DNA of 58,000 bases. Origin: Cryptomeria japonica. Taxonomy: Eukaryota > Streptophyta > Pinopsida > Cupressales > Cupressaceae. The notes beneath the pieces were generated by a model. That model saw only the letters and a program-made list of their open reading frames with translations. It ran no database searches and was not told the DNA's origin. The translations under genes were made by a program, and so were the position numbers. How positions within the stretch are numbered: the stretch's first letter is position 1; each line of letters opens with the position of its first letter. The DNA is taken from the NCBI RefSeq assembly GCF_030272615.1, contig NC_081412.1, positions 103,966,796-104,024,795 on the forward strand. Direction: 5' to 3'. Below, piece by piece: positions 42,937 through 55,714 of this stretch.

Positions 42937-45900
42937 TCTAAGAATATATAAGCAATAGGAAACACAAATCTTCACCGGATCATCAACGGAACATCAAATA
43001 CCAATAGCCCTTGTCCTTAGGTTTTCCCTCTAAATTTAGTTGAAAGCTTAATCATAGTCTTAGAAAATAGATTTCTAAAAACTGGTTAAGGGAGAAGACC
43101 AAGGAATTTTGGGTATCTCAGTTCCACATATTCAACTCCAAATAACTATTATAGATGCATGGTAATATTTCCTACTCATTTCTATACCTGTTGTAGAATC
43201 TCTATTTATTTATCAATTAATCAAGTAGCATTATAAGTTCATGTATGTACCTTTTTATCCTAGATTAAGCTTTCCATTTACATCTTGTCAATTGCATATT
43301 CAACTCAAACAAAAGGAAATAAGAGTCCAATTGGAATTCAACCCTGTTCCTAATATAACTAATGTTGGACCTATTGATTTTATTCTCCTTTTAATGTGAT
43401 GTGTGTGAAATCGGTCTTTTTCCTAGTTTTCATAGCTAAGCTTGTGAAACCCTATTTTCATCCATTACAACTAGTATTTGTGATGAATTAATGGACTAAG
43501 CCTATATATATTAGATATAATATTTGATATTCTTGTCCAATCCATATTCCTTTACATGGTATTTGATCCAAATAGAAATGATATTATGTGCTATAGTTTA
43601 CAAAGTTCTACTTTGTATTTGTGTTTCTAAAAAGAATTTAAAGAATTAAGCCTAAAGCTATTTGAAAGGAAAGAAATTGTAGAATTATTAAAGTTTCTAG
43701 TTTTAACAAGAGAGTTGGAGCTTCCTATTCAAAGACATAGATGAAGAAGGATGTGTTGCCAAGGTAGAGATTGGCACCAATATCTAGTAAAGAAATCATA
43801 GAGGAAGGAAAAGTTCTTAATGTGAGATCACAACAACTAGAGAAGTTATTGATTGTAAAGTCAATAATGCAAAGTATTAAATTTTGAATTTCATTACAAA
43901 TCAAAAGAGTATAAGATACCAATAGGAGTTACTAAATATTATTGCAAGAAGAAAAAAATATGGTCGCCATCCAAATAATCTATTAAGAAGTCATAGAAAA
44001 ATAATATATCATATCTAAGTTGTTTCTACCCACTACCCAAGCAAGAGGGTTTGTAGAAGTTAAATCTTCTTGTCTCAATGTCAAAATAGGTCACTACCTT
44101 TGAAAATCCTATTTTTGCTATTAACCAAAGTACATTGATTGCTAAAGGTAATATAGGAGAAAGGCTCTACTATTCTAAAGCCGTTGTTGATTGAAGAATT
44201 TAATGATGTGCTACATCATGAAGGAATCACTTGTTTGTATGAGAAGATTATACCAAAAATAGACCACTACTATTGAAAAATATAGATCATTGTTGTACAA
44301 AGCTTATAGAGTCTAACCAAGCCATTCTCATAGAAGATTGAGGTTATGACAAGGAAATTACAGATAGTACAAGTTGATTAAAAAAATTTGTTTGTCATAA
44401 TGTTGATATTCTACAAAAAGGTTTTTTTATTTCAAAGGATTTATGTGGTTACACTCTATAGACCCACTAGAGAGAAAGTAGATTATACATAGTGGTTGTT
44501 TTGTTACATGTTTTTCAATTTTTGTAAAGCTTCTATATATAGGCAAGAAGTTGTTGGATTTTTTTGGAAGGTTCTTAGTTAAAAGAGAGGATGATGGCTA
44601 GATGCAACTATTAAGGTATTTGAGAGAATCCATTTAAAGGAATATGAAGCTATCAACAAAGTGAAGAATACCACTAGTGATTGACAAGCAACTCCAAAAA
44701 GTACAGATGTCAAAGAAGGATCTTATTCAAATAGACACCATTTAAGTGTTTGGATTAGTTGTGAGAGGATATACATAGTGTTAAATATGTAAATGGTCAT
44801 AGGTAATGGAAATATATTTTTGGCAAAAAATTTGAGTTATTTAGAATTATTCTTGTATTTGAGTTCTAATGAGTGTATGAATGGTTGTAACTGACACCCT
44901 AGAGTGTTTTGGTCCAAAGATATAGAATTAGTCATAGGAAAGAGTTTTGTAAGCCTTGTTGAGATAGGCCTACATGGATTAGTGTGTTAATCATGTAGCA
45001 TGTATTCTCTTATGCATAAAGAGGATGTGGCATAAAGTTGTTGGAATATCTATGCTTTATGGTGAATTAGAGAAGTTGAACCTTTGATTAAGGGGGAAAT
45101 GTGAGGCGGTGTAATCTTGAAGTGTGAAGGACCAAAGTAATTCTTACAAATTAGTTTAAAATATTGATGATGTAGATGAAAAAGATTCAAATAGAACTCA
45201 CAAGTTAGTAGGTTACCGATGTATCTTGATAAATGAATTACATTTTATATAGAATCAATAATGAATTATAATGTAGGTACAAAAGGAGAAGCATAAAAGT
45301 GTGAATGAAGCTAGCAATGGTGATCATAAAGTGTGTGTATTATAAATCAATTTCCCCATCATGATGGTTTGTGGTCAGCAATATCCACTTGTAAGTGAGG
45401 TTTGTGGTTAGCCAAAACCACTTGAGTGTAAATTTTTATTCTTAGCTAGAAGCCACTTAAAAATTGTATTAGTTTGGCACAACCAACACAATCCCAAGGT
45501 GATTATGATGAGGGAAAGTCAGAAAAATGAAGCAGGACACTAAAGAGTAGTTATATGTAATATTTTTTTTGATAAATGATTATAAATGGGTACTTGATCA
45601 AGCTTTGAGTTGGGACCCATCTTTTTGAGATTATGGAGGGATATCTGAAAACAATTAGCATAATTGATTTATGGGGGATGTTAGCATATGTAAATTGATT
45701 ATTTTCCATTAGACTACCAATATAGAAAGAGAAAACCTTCACCATCTGTAGCTAGGAGAATAATTACTTTAGTTATCCATGCTATTAACTATAGCCTTAT
45801 CCTTATCACACCTACCCATCATTGATATTTTATCTAACTTCTTGCTATAGTAGATAAAATATTTAATATGTATTTCTCAATAAATTAATGAACTGCACCG

Positions 45901-45985
45901 ACATATCTTAGAGCTCATATAAAAGTTTCTCTTTGGATCCATGTTTCTTTATAAATTCACTCTTTTACATATATTGTTAATTAAA
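42937..45985. other. 3-kb AT-rich stretch, no gene recognised
   Basis: No open frame with recognisable motifs is seen on either strand. A purine run aagggggaaa near 45090-45100 followed by tgtgagg could be an old PPT/LTR start, and atataaaa near 45917 could be an old LTR promoter; both are weak. Confidence 0.5.
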
Positions 45986-46105
45986 TTTTTACATTATTTT
46001 CAAAATAATATTAGACCTCAAGTAACATTAAATAATTTGGTGCATTGTAAACAAGGTGTGAAAGAAAAAGTGATTAACTTTATATGTAGATTTCAATCTT
46101 TGTAT
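45986..46105 (+). pseudogene. gypsy (Tat-like) gag scrap
   Basis: Forty codons read FLHYFQNNIRPQVTLNNLV then HCKQGVKEKVINFICRF, matching the middle of the gypsy-A Gag core (FIQQFQNNISPKVTLIDLM, HCKQGVKEKVTDFNGRY). The match ends abruptly at the junction with the next element's partial LTR. Confidence 0.85.
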
Positions 46106-46248
46106 ATCTATGGAATCCAGTTGATTCTATTCTATTGCATCATTGATAGGAATACTATTTATTCTTGTCACATTCTTTCTTTGTTGTTTATGTGATTTCC
46201 CTTTGGTCACTAGATCCTAGGTGGTTGCCATCATAGCCAATTATTACA

Positions 46249-46260
46249 TGGTATTAGAGC
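46249..46260 (+). other. primer binding site (initiator Met tRNA), one mismatch
   Basis: tggtattagagc differs by one base from the copia consensus TGGTATCAGAGC. Confidence 0.75.
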
Positions 46261-47850
46261 TTTTAGAGTGCCATTGGTTTGCCATTTTAGAGATGTTTAG
46301 TGTAATTTGGGGTTTTGTATTTTGTGACTTTCTATTGCAGGTCACAATTGGAGCTCGTTGGGTCAAATCTAAGGCCAACATTAGATTGAGGAGGTTCAAG
46401 AAAGTTAGAATAGCCTTTTGTTTCATCCAAATTGCACACTAGAGGCCAAATATAGAGTCATTTAAATTTTTGAGGTATGATGGAGATTCACGCATCATAA
46501 TTATACATACAATTTTCAAATAGTGATATCTCAATCATATAGACTCCTTTTTTTGAGTTTTTTTTAATTAGGGTAGAATTCCATGCTCTTTACATTGGTG
46601 TAGAATTTTTCTGATTTTTGTCAATAGATCTTTAAAAAAATTGTGAAATCGCTATTTTTACAACTTTTGGGCCATCATTTGGGCTCATATGGACTCTTTT
46701 TTAGGTACAATATTTTTTCAAGGTGTATTTTTTTCTATATTTTATAGTGGTAATATCAATTTGTACTCACTATGATAAACAATTTCACTTTCAACACTTT
46801 GTCCTTTTTTGCTTATTTTGGCAATTGTAATGCTTAGGTCTTTGTTTGGTCTTTTGCGTAAGTGATTTGAGTTGAATATAGCCCGGTTGTGGTAATTGTA
46901 ATCACTAAAAATAGAAGTCCACTTTTATTTTATTTTGTAAGTGGTCATTGTCATTATAGGCATCTATAGCCCCACGGTGTACCTATGGGTACCGCAATTG
47001 TCCTGGAACAACTTTATTTTTTAATAATGTTTTTAATTTAAACTAATAAATTTTTTGTACAAAATATTTTTCACAATAAATAAGAAAATTTAGGAAAGAT
47101 TATTTTTCTCCACCTATCATACCTGTCATACAACAATCTGTCATCCAACTAAAAACCATGGGGGCTCAATTGCTCCTATGTTTTCTTAGTTATGTCCCAT
47201 TAAAAGGGCATCATCAAGGATCATTTGCAGGAATTATTTGGTGGCATCATCTTCATGTTTCCAAATTTGCACTATGTTATGTTGTATTTTCTTTCATGAA
47301 CCATCTTGTACTTGCACTAATATAAAGTGCCACCATTCTCTGTATTTCTTTAGCTGATGACATATTTGATATCCTCATATCCAGTTTATGCTCATATATA
47401 TTGTCTCCATGCCTAATCTTCACCATGTTGTAGTGATTGATTCATCAACTATTCTTCATCGATAGTGGTACCTGGTTTTGTCAAAATTTGACATTTTTGG
47501 TGCAACATTGACTCTATTTCTTCCTATAAGGAGGAATGTTGGTTGACATCTTGAACCATCTTTGTAGGAGATTCTACATTGAGGGGGGCTTCTTGTTCTC
47601 TCTTCTTCTCTCTTATGGGGGGAATTTTTCCTCAAATGAGGTTTTCTTCTTCTCATAACCGTTGGGAGAATTGTGTATTTTCATCTCTATTTTGGGGAGG
47701 AGTTTTGTCCCACTAGGTCTTATTCTTTTGTCTTTTTGTGAGAGACTTCATTGCATTTGTTCACGGGTACCTAACATGGCCTAGTTGTTGAGACCCATCT
47801 TAAATTGTTATCTTTTGTGCACATCTCCCTAAGTTGAACTTAATTGAGGG

Positions 47851-48300
47851 TGTTGGTGTAATTAAGGTGTTTTAACTTGGTTATTTCCACCTAGGTCCTA
47901 ATTACAGATCACTTAAGCTTACTTAGGGATTGTATAGAAGTAGTTGGAGGATCTCTACTTTAGGTAGAGTTATTATATTATCATTTCTACATCCTGTGGT
48001 GTCTCCACCACTCATTCCTTTATCACATCACCATATCCACCTTTTGTCATTGCACCTTTGTACCCTTGTTGCGTGATCCACCTTTAGTGGTGTTATCATG
48101 TGATCACTTCTCCACTTTAGGTGGGATGTTAGGTTATCTTTTTTGTCTCATGTCATAAGATTACGACACTTGTCATATTGTACTCTTGTAAGTTCTCACC
48201 TTGGATATATAACCAAGGGGTCTTCTATGTAATATCAATTCATCACACATTTTCATATGCATGGAATTTAGTCGATTATATTCTATTGCATCATTAATAG
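47851..48300 (+). repeat. 3' LTR of the coding-free copia-like element, truncated
   Basis: It starts tgttggtgtaattaagg after the purine-ending taattgaggg and contains tatataacc near 48216. It is cut after attaatag by the gypsy-B LTR; the missing end should look like 46150-46248. Confidence 0.65.
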
Positions 48301-49961
48301 TGTAGCATCGTAAATTGTACGGACTCGCTAGGGTGGTACAATTTCACACCTAGTTTAGCACCCGCCTTAGTGCATTTTACATTCTGCATTGCATTTCTCC
48401 TTAAGAACTTAATTAATCAAATTAATTAGGTCTAAGGTCCTATTTCATCATCCTTTGCATCATAAAGTTGGGCCCTTTCGCTAAAGCGTGCCATTTGCAT
48501 TTTATTCCTCCAAAACACGACTTAATCAGAAACCCTAATTAAGTCCTATTTCGAACTTGGGGGCTTGGTTTCAGGGTCAAAACATCTCAAAATCACCTGT
48601 AACTTCAGGATTCTCTCTAAAACCATCATATCTGATGACCTTGAAAATTTGGTGAAAAGTTGTCGGGACCGTGGCGCTCGGAGTGCACATGGTCCCGGAC
48701 ATTTTTCCCAAAATTTTGGGAGCACGATCCAATCATAAAATAAAGCTTAACCCCAAGAAATTGGCGGGATATTCAATCTCTAGGTCGGCCAAAAGACGAA
48801 TTTACGATCTAGGGTTTCCTACATAAAAGCTCTCTTTCTTCATTTGAAGGGATCCGATTTTTGGTTTTCAGGAACTTCATATGCAGCGAAAGAGCAGATC
48901 TTTGAAGACTTCAACAACATTCAACATCCTTCTATCAAGCATCTATCAATTTCATTCCTTCACTTAGGGCTTGGAAGACATTGAAGATCAATAGGAGATT
49001 ACTGACTGAAGATTGGCTTGTACTCCTCCCTTGAGGGTTGGGTATGATTTCATGTTGTTTTCATGTCTTTGCATAAGCTTCAATACATCATTTATTCATG
49101 CTTTAGATCACTTTGTATCTTGATTTAGAGCATTTACATTGTCATTTGCAAGCAATTAGGGTTTACTTTCTAGGTTGCTCTAGTTTGCTTTCTTGCATTT
49201 TAGGACCTTGCACACACACTAGGTCTGCACACACAATACATTTTACAAAACAACTTGGCTATTCGTGGAGGTGGAAATCACTGAAGCGGGGGTTTGACTA
49301 AGGCAAAACCCTATATAGCCGCCCATACACCCTTTTTCAGATATCATTGCAGGTTTTGGGAATCAGATGACGCTGCAAGATACAGATCCAGAGAGAACAG
49401 GTCGAGACAGCACTCTGCATCAAATTGCAGAGCAGAAGACTGGGACAGGGGCACTGGGCACCCTGTTCCTGCCAGGACAGGGGCGTTGGGCGCCTTGGTC
49501 CCTGGGATAGAGGCGCTGGGCGCCTTGGTCCTCCGGATAGACAACTTTCAGACAACTTTCTGACAGTGTTTCAGAGTGCAGAACAACAGTTTCCGGTGTA
49601 GTTTTCAGGACAGTGGCACCCGCGCCCCCGTCCTGAACATTTCCAGTCCAATTTTGACTCCAGGTACACATCTGCATTCTTATTTCATCCTTGTATTTAT
49701 AGTTGTTCATTGTTTAATCTCAATTCTGCAATCTTGTTATTAGTTCATACTTGCATTTTGGGATTAGGGTTTGAACTTGCATTACTTGATCTTACAATTT
49801 CAACAAGGGAATAGAAATCCTAATAGATATCTCATGGCTCTCTCTTTCACAAAAAGAAGTAGCCAATTGTGCAATATCTCTAGGCTCTTTCGTATTCCGT
49901 AATGTGTGTCAAAAGGTAGGATTAGGGCATGTTAACCTAGTCTCGCTTTTTCCCCTACACA
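48301..49961 (+). repeat. gypsy-B 5' LTR (about 1661 bp)
   Basis: It starts TGTAGCATCGTAAATTG, as in gypsy-A, and ends CCCCTACACA before the PBS. It contains a gggacc...ggtccc hairpin at 48664-48697, a TATA-like acataaaa near 48821 and a GC-rich array of ggcgcyttggtcc-type units at 49440-49540. The layout parallels the gypsy-A LTR although overall similarity is limited. No second copy is available to confirm the end. Confidence 0.82.
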
Positions 49962-49964
49962 TTT

Positions 49965-49984
49965 TGGTGAACCTGACGTGAAAC
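49965..49984 (+). other. gypsy-B primer binding site
   Basis: tggtgaacctgacgtgaaac, nearly identical to the gypsy-A site. Confidence 0.75.
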
Positions 49985-50134
49985 TATCATTGCTTCCTCT
50001 TGCATTGCATTTGTTAGATCTAGATCTAGATTTAGTGTGTTTTCATTTCATTTTCATTAACAAAAAAAAGAAAAAAAAAAGAAGAAGTGTGTTTCTTTGC
50101 ATTGTGTGTTTAAATTTTATGCAATCTTTTCAAA

Positions 50135-53100
50135 ATGTCAGATTTTTATTTGCAAAATGTTTATGCTTTTGATGATTATTATGAGTATAGCCAAGATGAA
50201 TTAGATGAAGCTTTAGATGAGTTTTTAAACCCTAAAGATGCCAAACCTTCATTTTACCAAAAACTCATAAACCTTGTTACTATGCCATTTAGGTGTGATG
50301 AGAAAGATAAGTCGAATGATTCCTCTCAAGGATACATTCCTATCAACTCTTCCCCTGAATCTAGTAACATGGTTGTTTTTAATAATCCCCTCTATGAGGA
50401 GATGTCTCCTTTTGAATCAAAAGACAAACCTTTTAACCGATATGATCATGCTTTGTTGGATGATGCTCTTGATGACTTTGTGGCTTTGTCGAAATCTTTA
50501 AACAAGAACAAGACTTCTAAATTGGTTAACATGATAAATTTGAATGAACATAATAAGCCTCTCTTTGAAGTCCAAGGTGCTTATCCTTCTCCCACCTTTC
50601 AAGTTCCTAAATCACCTCTCCTTACTGTCCAAGGAAGGTATGATCATGATTCCTTTCGTACCCCGAATAAACCAATCATCACTGTGCAAGGAAGAAAACC
50701 TATAAGTCCTTACAGTTATGCTAAGCAGATAACTAGAGAGAGTTATCATGCGGTTGCCCATACTTATCATACCAGAAATAATAGGCAACCTAATCCTCCT
50801 CCTGTTATTCCATTTTCTCTTCCTAATCCTCAACCAATTCTTCCACAAGCTCCCCGTATTTCGCAAGTTATGGGTAAGGAATATGATCTCATAGAACAAC
50901 TTAAAGCTACCCCTGCTAAGATATCCCTTTGGGATTTGATTCAAACTTCTTCCACTCATCATGGAATGTTACAAGATGCCTTGAAATATTTGAATGTTCC
51001 TCCACTGAATACATCTAGTAATATAGCGTCTTTGGTTAACTCTGTGATGAATCCTAAAGCTCAAATTGTGTTTACCCAAGATGAGTTGCCTACTAGTGAA
51101 ATTCAAGAACAATGTGATCCCTTGATGATTGTGGTTATCATGAAAGACACTGCTATAAGACGAACACTAGTAGATAATGGCTTTGGCCTTAATGTGTGTA
51201 GCATTAATCTATTGCATAAGATGAATGTGGATACGTCTCTTATTGAGCCTGACTCTCGTCCCATTCGTGGCTTTGACAATGTGGCTAAGACTTCATTAGG
51301 TATCATCACCTTACCTCTCACAGTAGGACCTGTTACTTTGCCTACTCCTATCCATGTTATGCCGGGAAATTTAACATATAACTTATTATTAGGGAGGCCT
51401 TGGATTCATAGCATGCAAGTTGTCCCCTCTACATTGCATAGACAAGTTAAATTCGTTTATAACAATAAGACATATACTTTGATAGGTGATACTAATTTTC
51501 AAGCTTGTCTACAAACATCTAATTCTAAAGGAGATTCTTCTAAGCCATCCTCGTCTAGTGATGACTCTTTAAACAAGAAACCTATCGATGAGTCCTCGCT
51601 CTCCGATGATCAAAATTCTTTGGATGAGTCTGGAACTCCTGAAGAAGATCCTTCTCGACTTGAAACTACACATAAGAAGGATTTTGATCCTGAGAAGGTT
51701 CTCACAGAGGATGATTGGGGATCTCTTGATTTTAACCCTACCTTTGTAGGTGAATATAAGGTTCCTTCTAGAGAAATTAAAGTTGAAAAGAAGGAAGAAG
51801 CTGAAAATCATAAAGTTGAAAAGAAAGAAGAAGCTAAAAATCAATCAACCTTACCTGAATCTATGAGTAATAATTTTGTGGCCACTTCTCAAACTTCTTC
51901 TCCTCACACCTCTAATTATGAAGAGTTTGATTCTTTGTCTTATGAAAAACCACCTTCTCTTCCTGAAATGGCTGATCGTCATGGTTGTGGTTTTCGCATT
52001 TTTGCTAAGCATGGGTATCATGGAAAAGGTTGTGGTGCTCATGAACAAGGGATAAGAGTTCCTCTAGAGACTAATTTTCACAATTATGCCTTTGGACTTG
52101 GCTATAATCCCTGCAGACGTACTAAAGCTTCTAAAAGACCATGCATTAGTGTTAATGCTATCTCTACATCTTTATCAATACAGCACCCTGAGTATATTGA
52201 TGGGGATCCTTCAGGTGATTGTGCTTTGGATATCTTCCCTATTGACGATGCTTTAGCTGAGTTCTTGGGAGCCTATGACACTCTTCCTCGTTATCATCAC
52301 AATAGGGGATTCCCTTATTGTTTGAACACTAAAGCCTATTTTGGAAAAGAGATCGATAATGATGAGATTGTGAAAGAATTCCCTCAGTTAAAGGATACTC
52401 CTCAACAAAGTAATCTTCTCATAAGTGACACCACAAATGTTAAGATGGATCCTTGCAATAAAGAGAAAGTTATTAAAATTGGGAAATGTTTGGATGAAGA
52501 GGAACAGAAACAATATGAAGAACTATTGCATGAATTCCCTGAGATCTTTGCTTGGACATATTCTAACATGCCTGGTATAGATCCTAATATTGTTACTCAT
52601 AATATTGTCTTAGTTCCCGATGCTAAGCCCGTGAAACAAAAGATTCGAAAAATGAATCCTAAGGTGGCTCTGCTTGTTAAGGCTGAGATTGAAAAATTAT
52701 TGGAGGCTGGATTTATCCGCCCTATTGACTATTCCCCATGGATTTCAAATATTGTCGCTATGGCTAAACCAGACAACAAAATAAGAATGTGTACTAACTT
52801 TCGGGATCTAATTAAGGCTTCTTTAAAAGATGATTTCCCTCTTCCAAACATTGACATGATAGTGGATTCTACGGCAGGACATGCCTTGTTATCCTTCATG
52901 GATGGTTTTTCAGGCTACAATCAAATTTTTATTAACCCTCAAGATCAATTCAAAACCGCTTTCACCACTCCTTGGGGTACATTTTGTTGGATAATGATGC
53001 CTTTTGGACTTAAAAACGCCGGTGCAACTTATCAACGAGCGATGACCCTTATCTTTCATGATTATATGCATAAGATTTTAGAGGATTATGTTGATGATAT

Positions 53101-55714
53101 TTTAGCTAAATCCTTTCTTCGCGTGGATCATGTTAAAATCCTTCGTCAAATCTTTGAAAGAATTCATAAGTATCACATGCGCTTGAATCCCCGAAAATGT
53201 GTTTTTGGTGTGGATAGTGGAAAACTATTAGGATTCATAGTTTCGCATCGTGGGATTGAGGTGGACACTAAGAAAATAGATGCTATTGTTAATATGCCAC
53301 CTCCTAGAAATGTGTCTCAACTTAAAAGCTTACAAGGAAAGATTCAAGCTATTCGTAGGTTCGTGTCTCAACTTGCGGATCGTACCTTTCCTTTTACTCA
53401 ACTTCTTAAAAAGGATATCACTTTTCAATGGAATGAAGATTGTCAGCAAGCATTTGAAGATTTAAAAGTGTATTTGGCTAGTCGTCCTATTCTTCAACCT
53501 GCCGAACCTTCTAAACCTTTCCTTCTGTATACAGCTGCTTCCTCTCATGCTCTCGCAGCATTGTTGGCACAACATGATAAAGATGGTAAGGAATGTCTGG
53601 TTTATTACATAAGTTGTACCTTACTCGATTATGAGACCCGATATTCTGCGATAGAAAGACAATGCTTGGCCTTGGTGTTTGCGACTCAGAAATTGAGACA
53701 TTATCTTTTAAATTCAGAAGTCCATGTCATGGTAAAATTTGATCCTTTGAAGCATCTTTTCTCTAAAACTGATTTATCAGGACGTCTAGCTAAGTGGGTT
53801 ATGATGTTAACTGAATTTGACCTTAAATTTGTTTCACAAAGAGCAATTAGAGGATAAGCGTTGACCGATCACTTAGTTGAGGCCCCTTCACCTTTCTCCT
53901 TCCCTAACCCTGAGTCTTTTCCTGATGACTTCATTCTTTCTATAGAGAAAGATGAAACTTGGGAGTTATACTTTGATGGCTCTAAGTGTCGTACGAGATC
54001 GGGGGTAGGTGTTGTTCTGATTTCTCCTACAAAGAAACCTATTCCCTTATCATATCATCTAAATTTCCTGTGTACCAATAACATTGCTGAGTATGAGGCT
54101 CTTATAGCAGGAATAAAAGCAGCCTTAGCTCTGAATATAAAACACATACATATCTATAGAGATTTGCAATTGATTATAAGACAAGTAACAGGAATGTATC
54201 AAGCAAAACAAGACAAATTATCACAATATAAAGATATTGCTATCTCTTTATTACAAAAATTCGATTCTTATACCATGGAACCCGTTCCTCGAAAAGATAA
54301 TCGACATGTGGATGCAATGGCATGTGTGGCTTCTCTTGTATCTTTAGAGGACCCTATGGTCGATCTTAAATTCGTTATTCACAACCTTATTTCTCCAGCT
54401 ATTGTAGACGATTCTAGCTTGGTAACATGTTGTGATTTTATAGACTCAGATGAATGGTACTCGCATATCATAAGATATTTGACCGATGGTACCTTTCCTG
54501 ATTCCGTTAATAGGAACACTAGGGCTAGAATCCGCAAGCTATCTACTAGGTATATCATCCTTTCTAATATCCTTTACCGAAGGGGTTATGATGGTCTTCT
54601 CCTTCGTTGTCTTAACAAATCGGAAATCCCCGTTGCTCTTGAAGAGGCACATTCAGGTGCCTATGGGGGGCATTTTGGAGGCAAATCCTTGGTTCATAGA
54701 TTGCTTTGTATGGGATACTATTGGCAAACTATGTAGAAGGATTCCTTTTCATTTGTTAAGAAATGTCATCAATGTCAACAACACAATAATCTGATTCATG
54801 CTCCTGCCCAAGAACTTCGTTCTCAAGTAGCTTCTTGGCCTTTCTCCGCATGGGGTTTGGATCTTATTGGGAAAATTTCTCCCCCTTCATCTCAAGGACA
54901 CACCTTCATTATAACCGTAACAAATTACTTTACGAAGTGGGTAGAAGCTATTCCCCTTCGCTCTACTACTGCTGAAGTAATTTGTCAATTTCTTCTAGAA
55001 AACATCATTTCTCGATTTGGGATACCTTCCACTATAATCTCAGAAAATGGGACATAATTTAAGAACAAGGACGTGAAGAAATTCCTCGAGAAGTATCATA
55101 TCAAACATCAATTTTCTACACCATACTATCCTCAGTCAAATGGTCAAGCCGAATCATCCAATAAGATAATTGAACAAATTCTTCGCAAAACTATAAATAA
55201 GCATGGTAAGGATTGGAGTAACCAGCTAATCTATGCTCTTTGGGCCTACCAAATGAGTGTACGAATTGCTACGGGAACTACTCCTTATAATCTTGTTTAT
55301 GGTGCTGACGCTATTATGCCCTTAGAATTAGAGATTCCATCACTTAGGGTTTCTCTCAAAGGTATAGTAGATGATGACTCTTATAGAGAACAACGACTTC
55401 AACAGCTTGAGATGCTTGATGAACAGCGTATAAATGCTCTTGAGCATATTCAAGCGTATCACAAAACTCTACAATGAAGCTATAATGATAAGGTTATTCA
55501 ACGTTCCTTCTCAGTAGGTGACTTAGTCCTTTATGAGAATCAGCGCAATGTGAATGCCTTACCTGCAGAAAAGGGAAAATTTAGTCCTAATTGGCTTGGA
55601 CCATATATCGTTATTAAGGATTATGGATCAGGTGCTTACAAAATAGCGGATGTAGACGGTACACCTCTTAAAGAACCTATCAATGCTATGCACTTGCGTA
55701 GATATTATGCTTAA
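50135..55714 (+). pseudogene. pol: gypsy-B Pol polyprotein (protease, RT, RNase H, aRNase H, integrase), four stops
   Basis: The frame of 1859 codons starts at MSDFYLQNVYAFDDYYEY. Residues 1-300 are an acidic, non-Gag leader with three VQG repeats (EVQGAYPSP, TVQGRYDHD, TVQGRKPIS). Retropepsin is near 330-440 (LVDNGFGLNVCS, LLGRPWIHSM). A G-patch-like segment (GYHGKGCGAHEQGI) is near 625. RT spans about 845-1050 with FMDGFSGYNQ and the catalytic YVDD near 985. The gypsy RNase H is near 1125-1240. A second RNase H is near 1275-1410 (YFDGSK, EYEAL, RDLQL, VDAMA), the Tat-lineage mark. Integrase has an HHCC-type finger and GQAESSNK, but the second catalytic Asp (usually SDNGT) reads SENGT. It ends INAMHLRRYYA. 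Stops lie at 53855, 54734, 55055 and 55475; no frameshift. Nearest alternative: gag deleted from a full element. Confidence 0.93.

Larger units (their letters stand above)
46106..48300 (+). mobile_element. copia-like element without coding sequence, interrupted
   Basis: A partial 5' LTR (46106-46248) and the 3' LTR (47851-48300) share a block of about 40 bases (tggaatttagtcgat with ctattgcatcatt). A PBS at 46249-46260 follows the first directly, and a short purine tract precedes the second. The 1.6 kb between them has no long or recognisable frame, so it is best described as a non-autonomous, large-derivative-type copia element. Its 3' LTR is cut by gypsy-B at 48301. Confidence 0.65.

Noticed and set aside
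45090-45985. A further LTR starting after the purine run near 45090
   Set aside because: There is no matching second LTR or PBS, and the ends are not definable by eye; it is left as an unassigned stretch.
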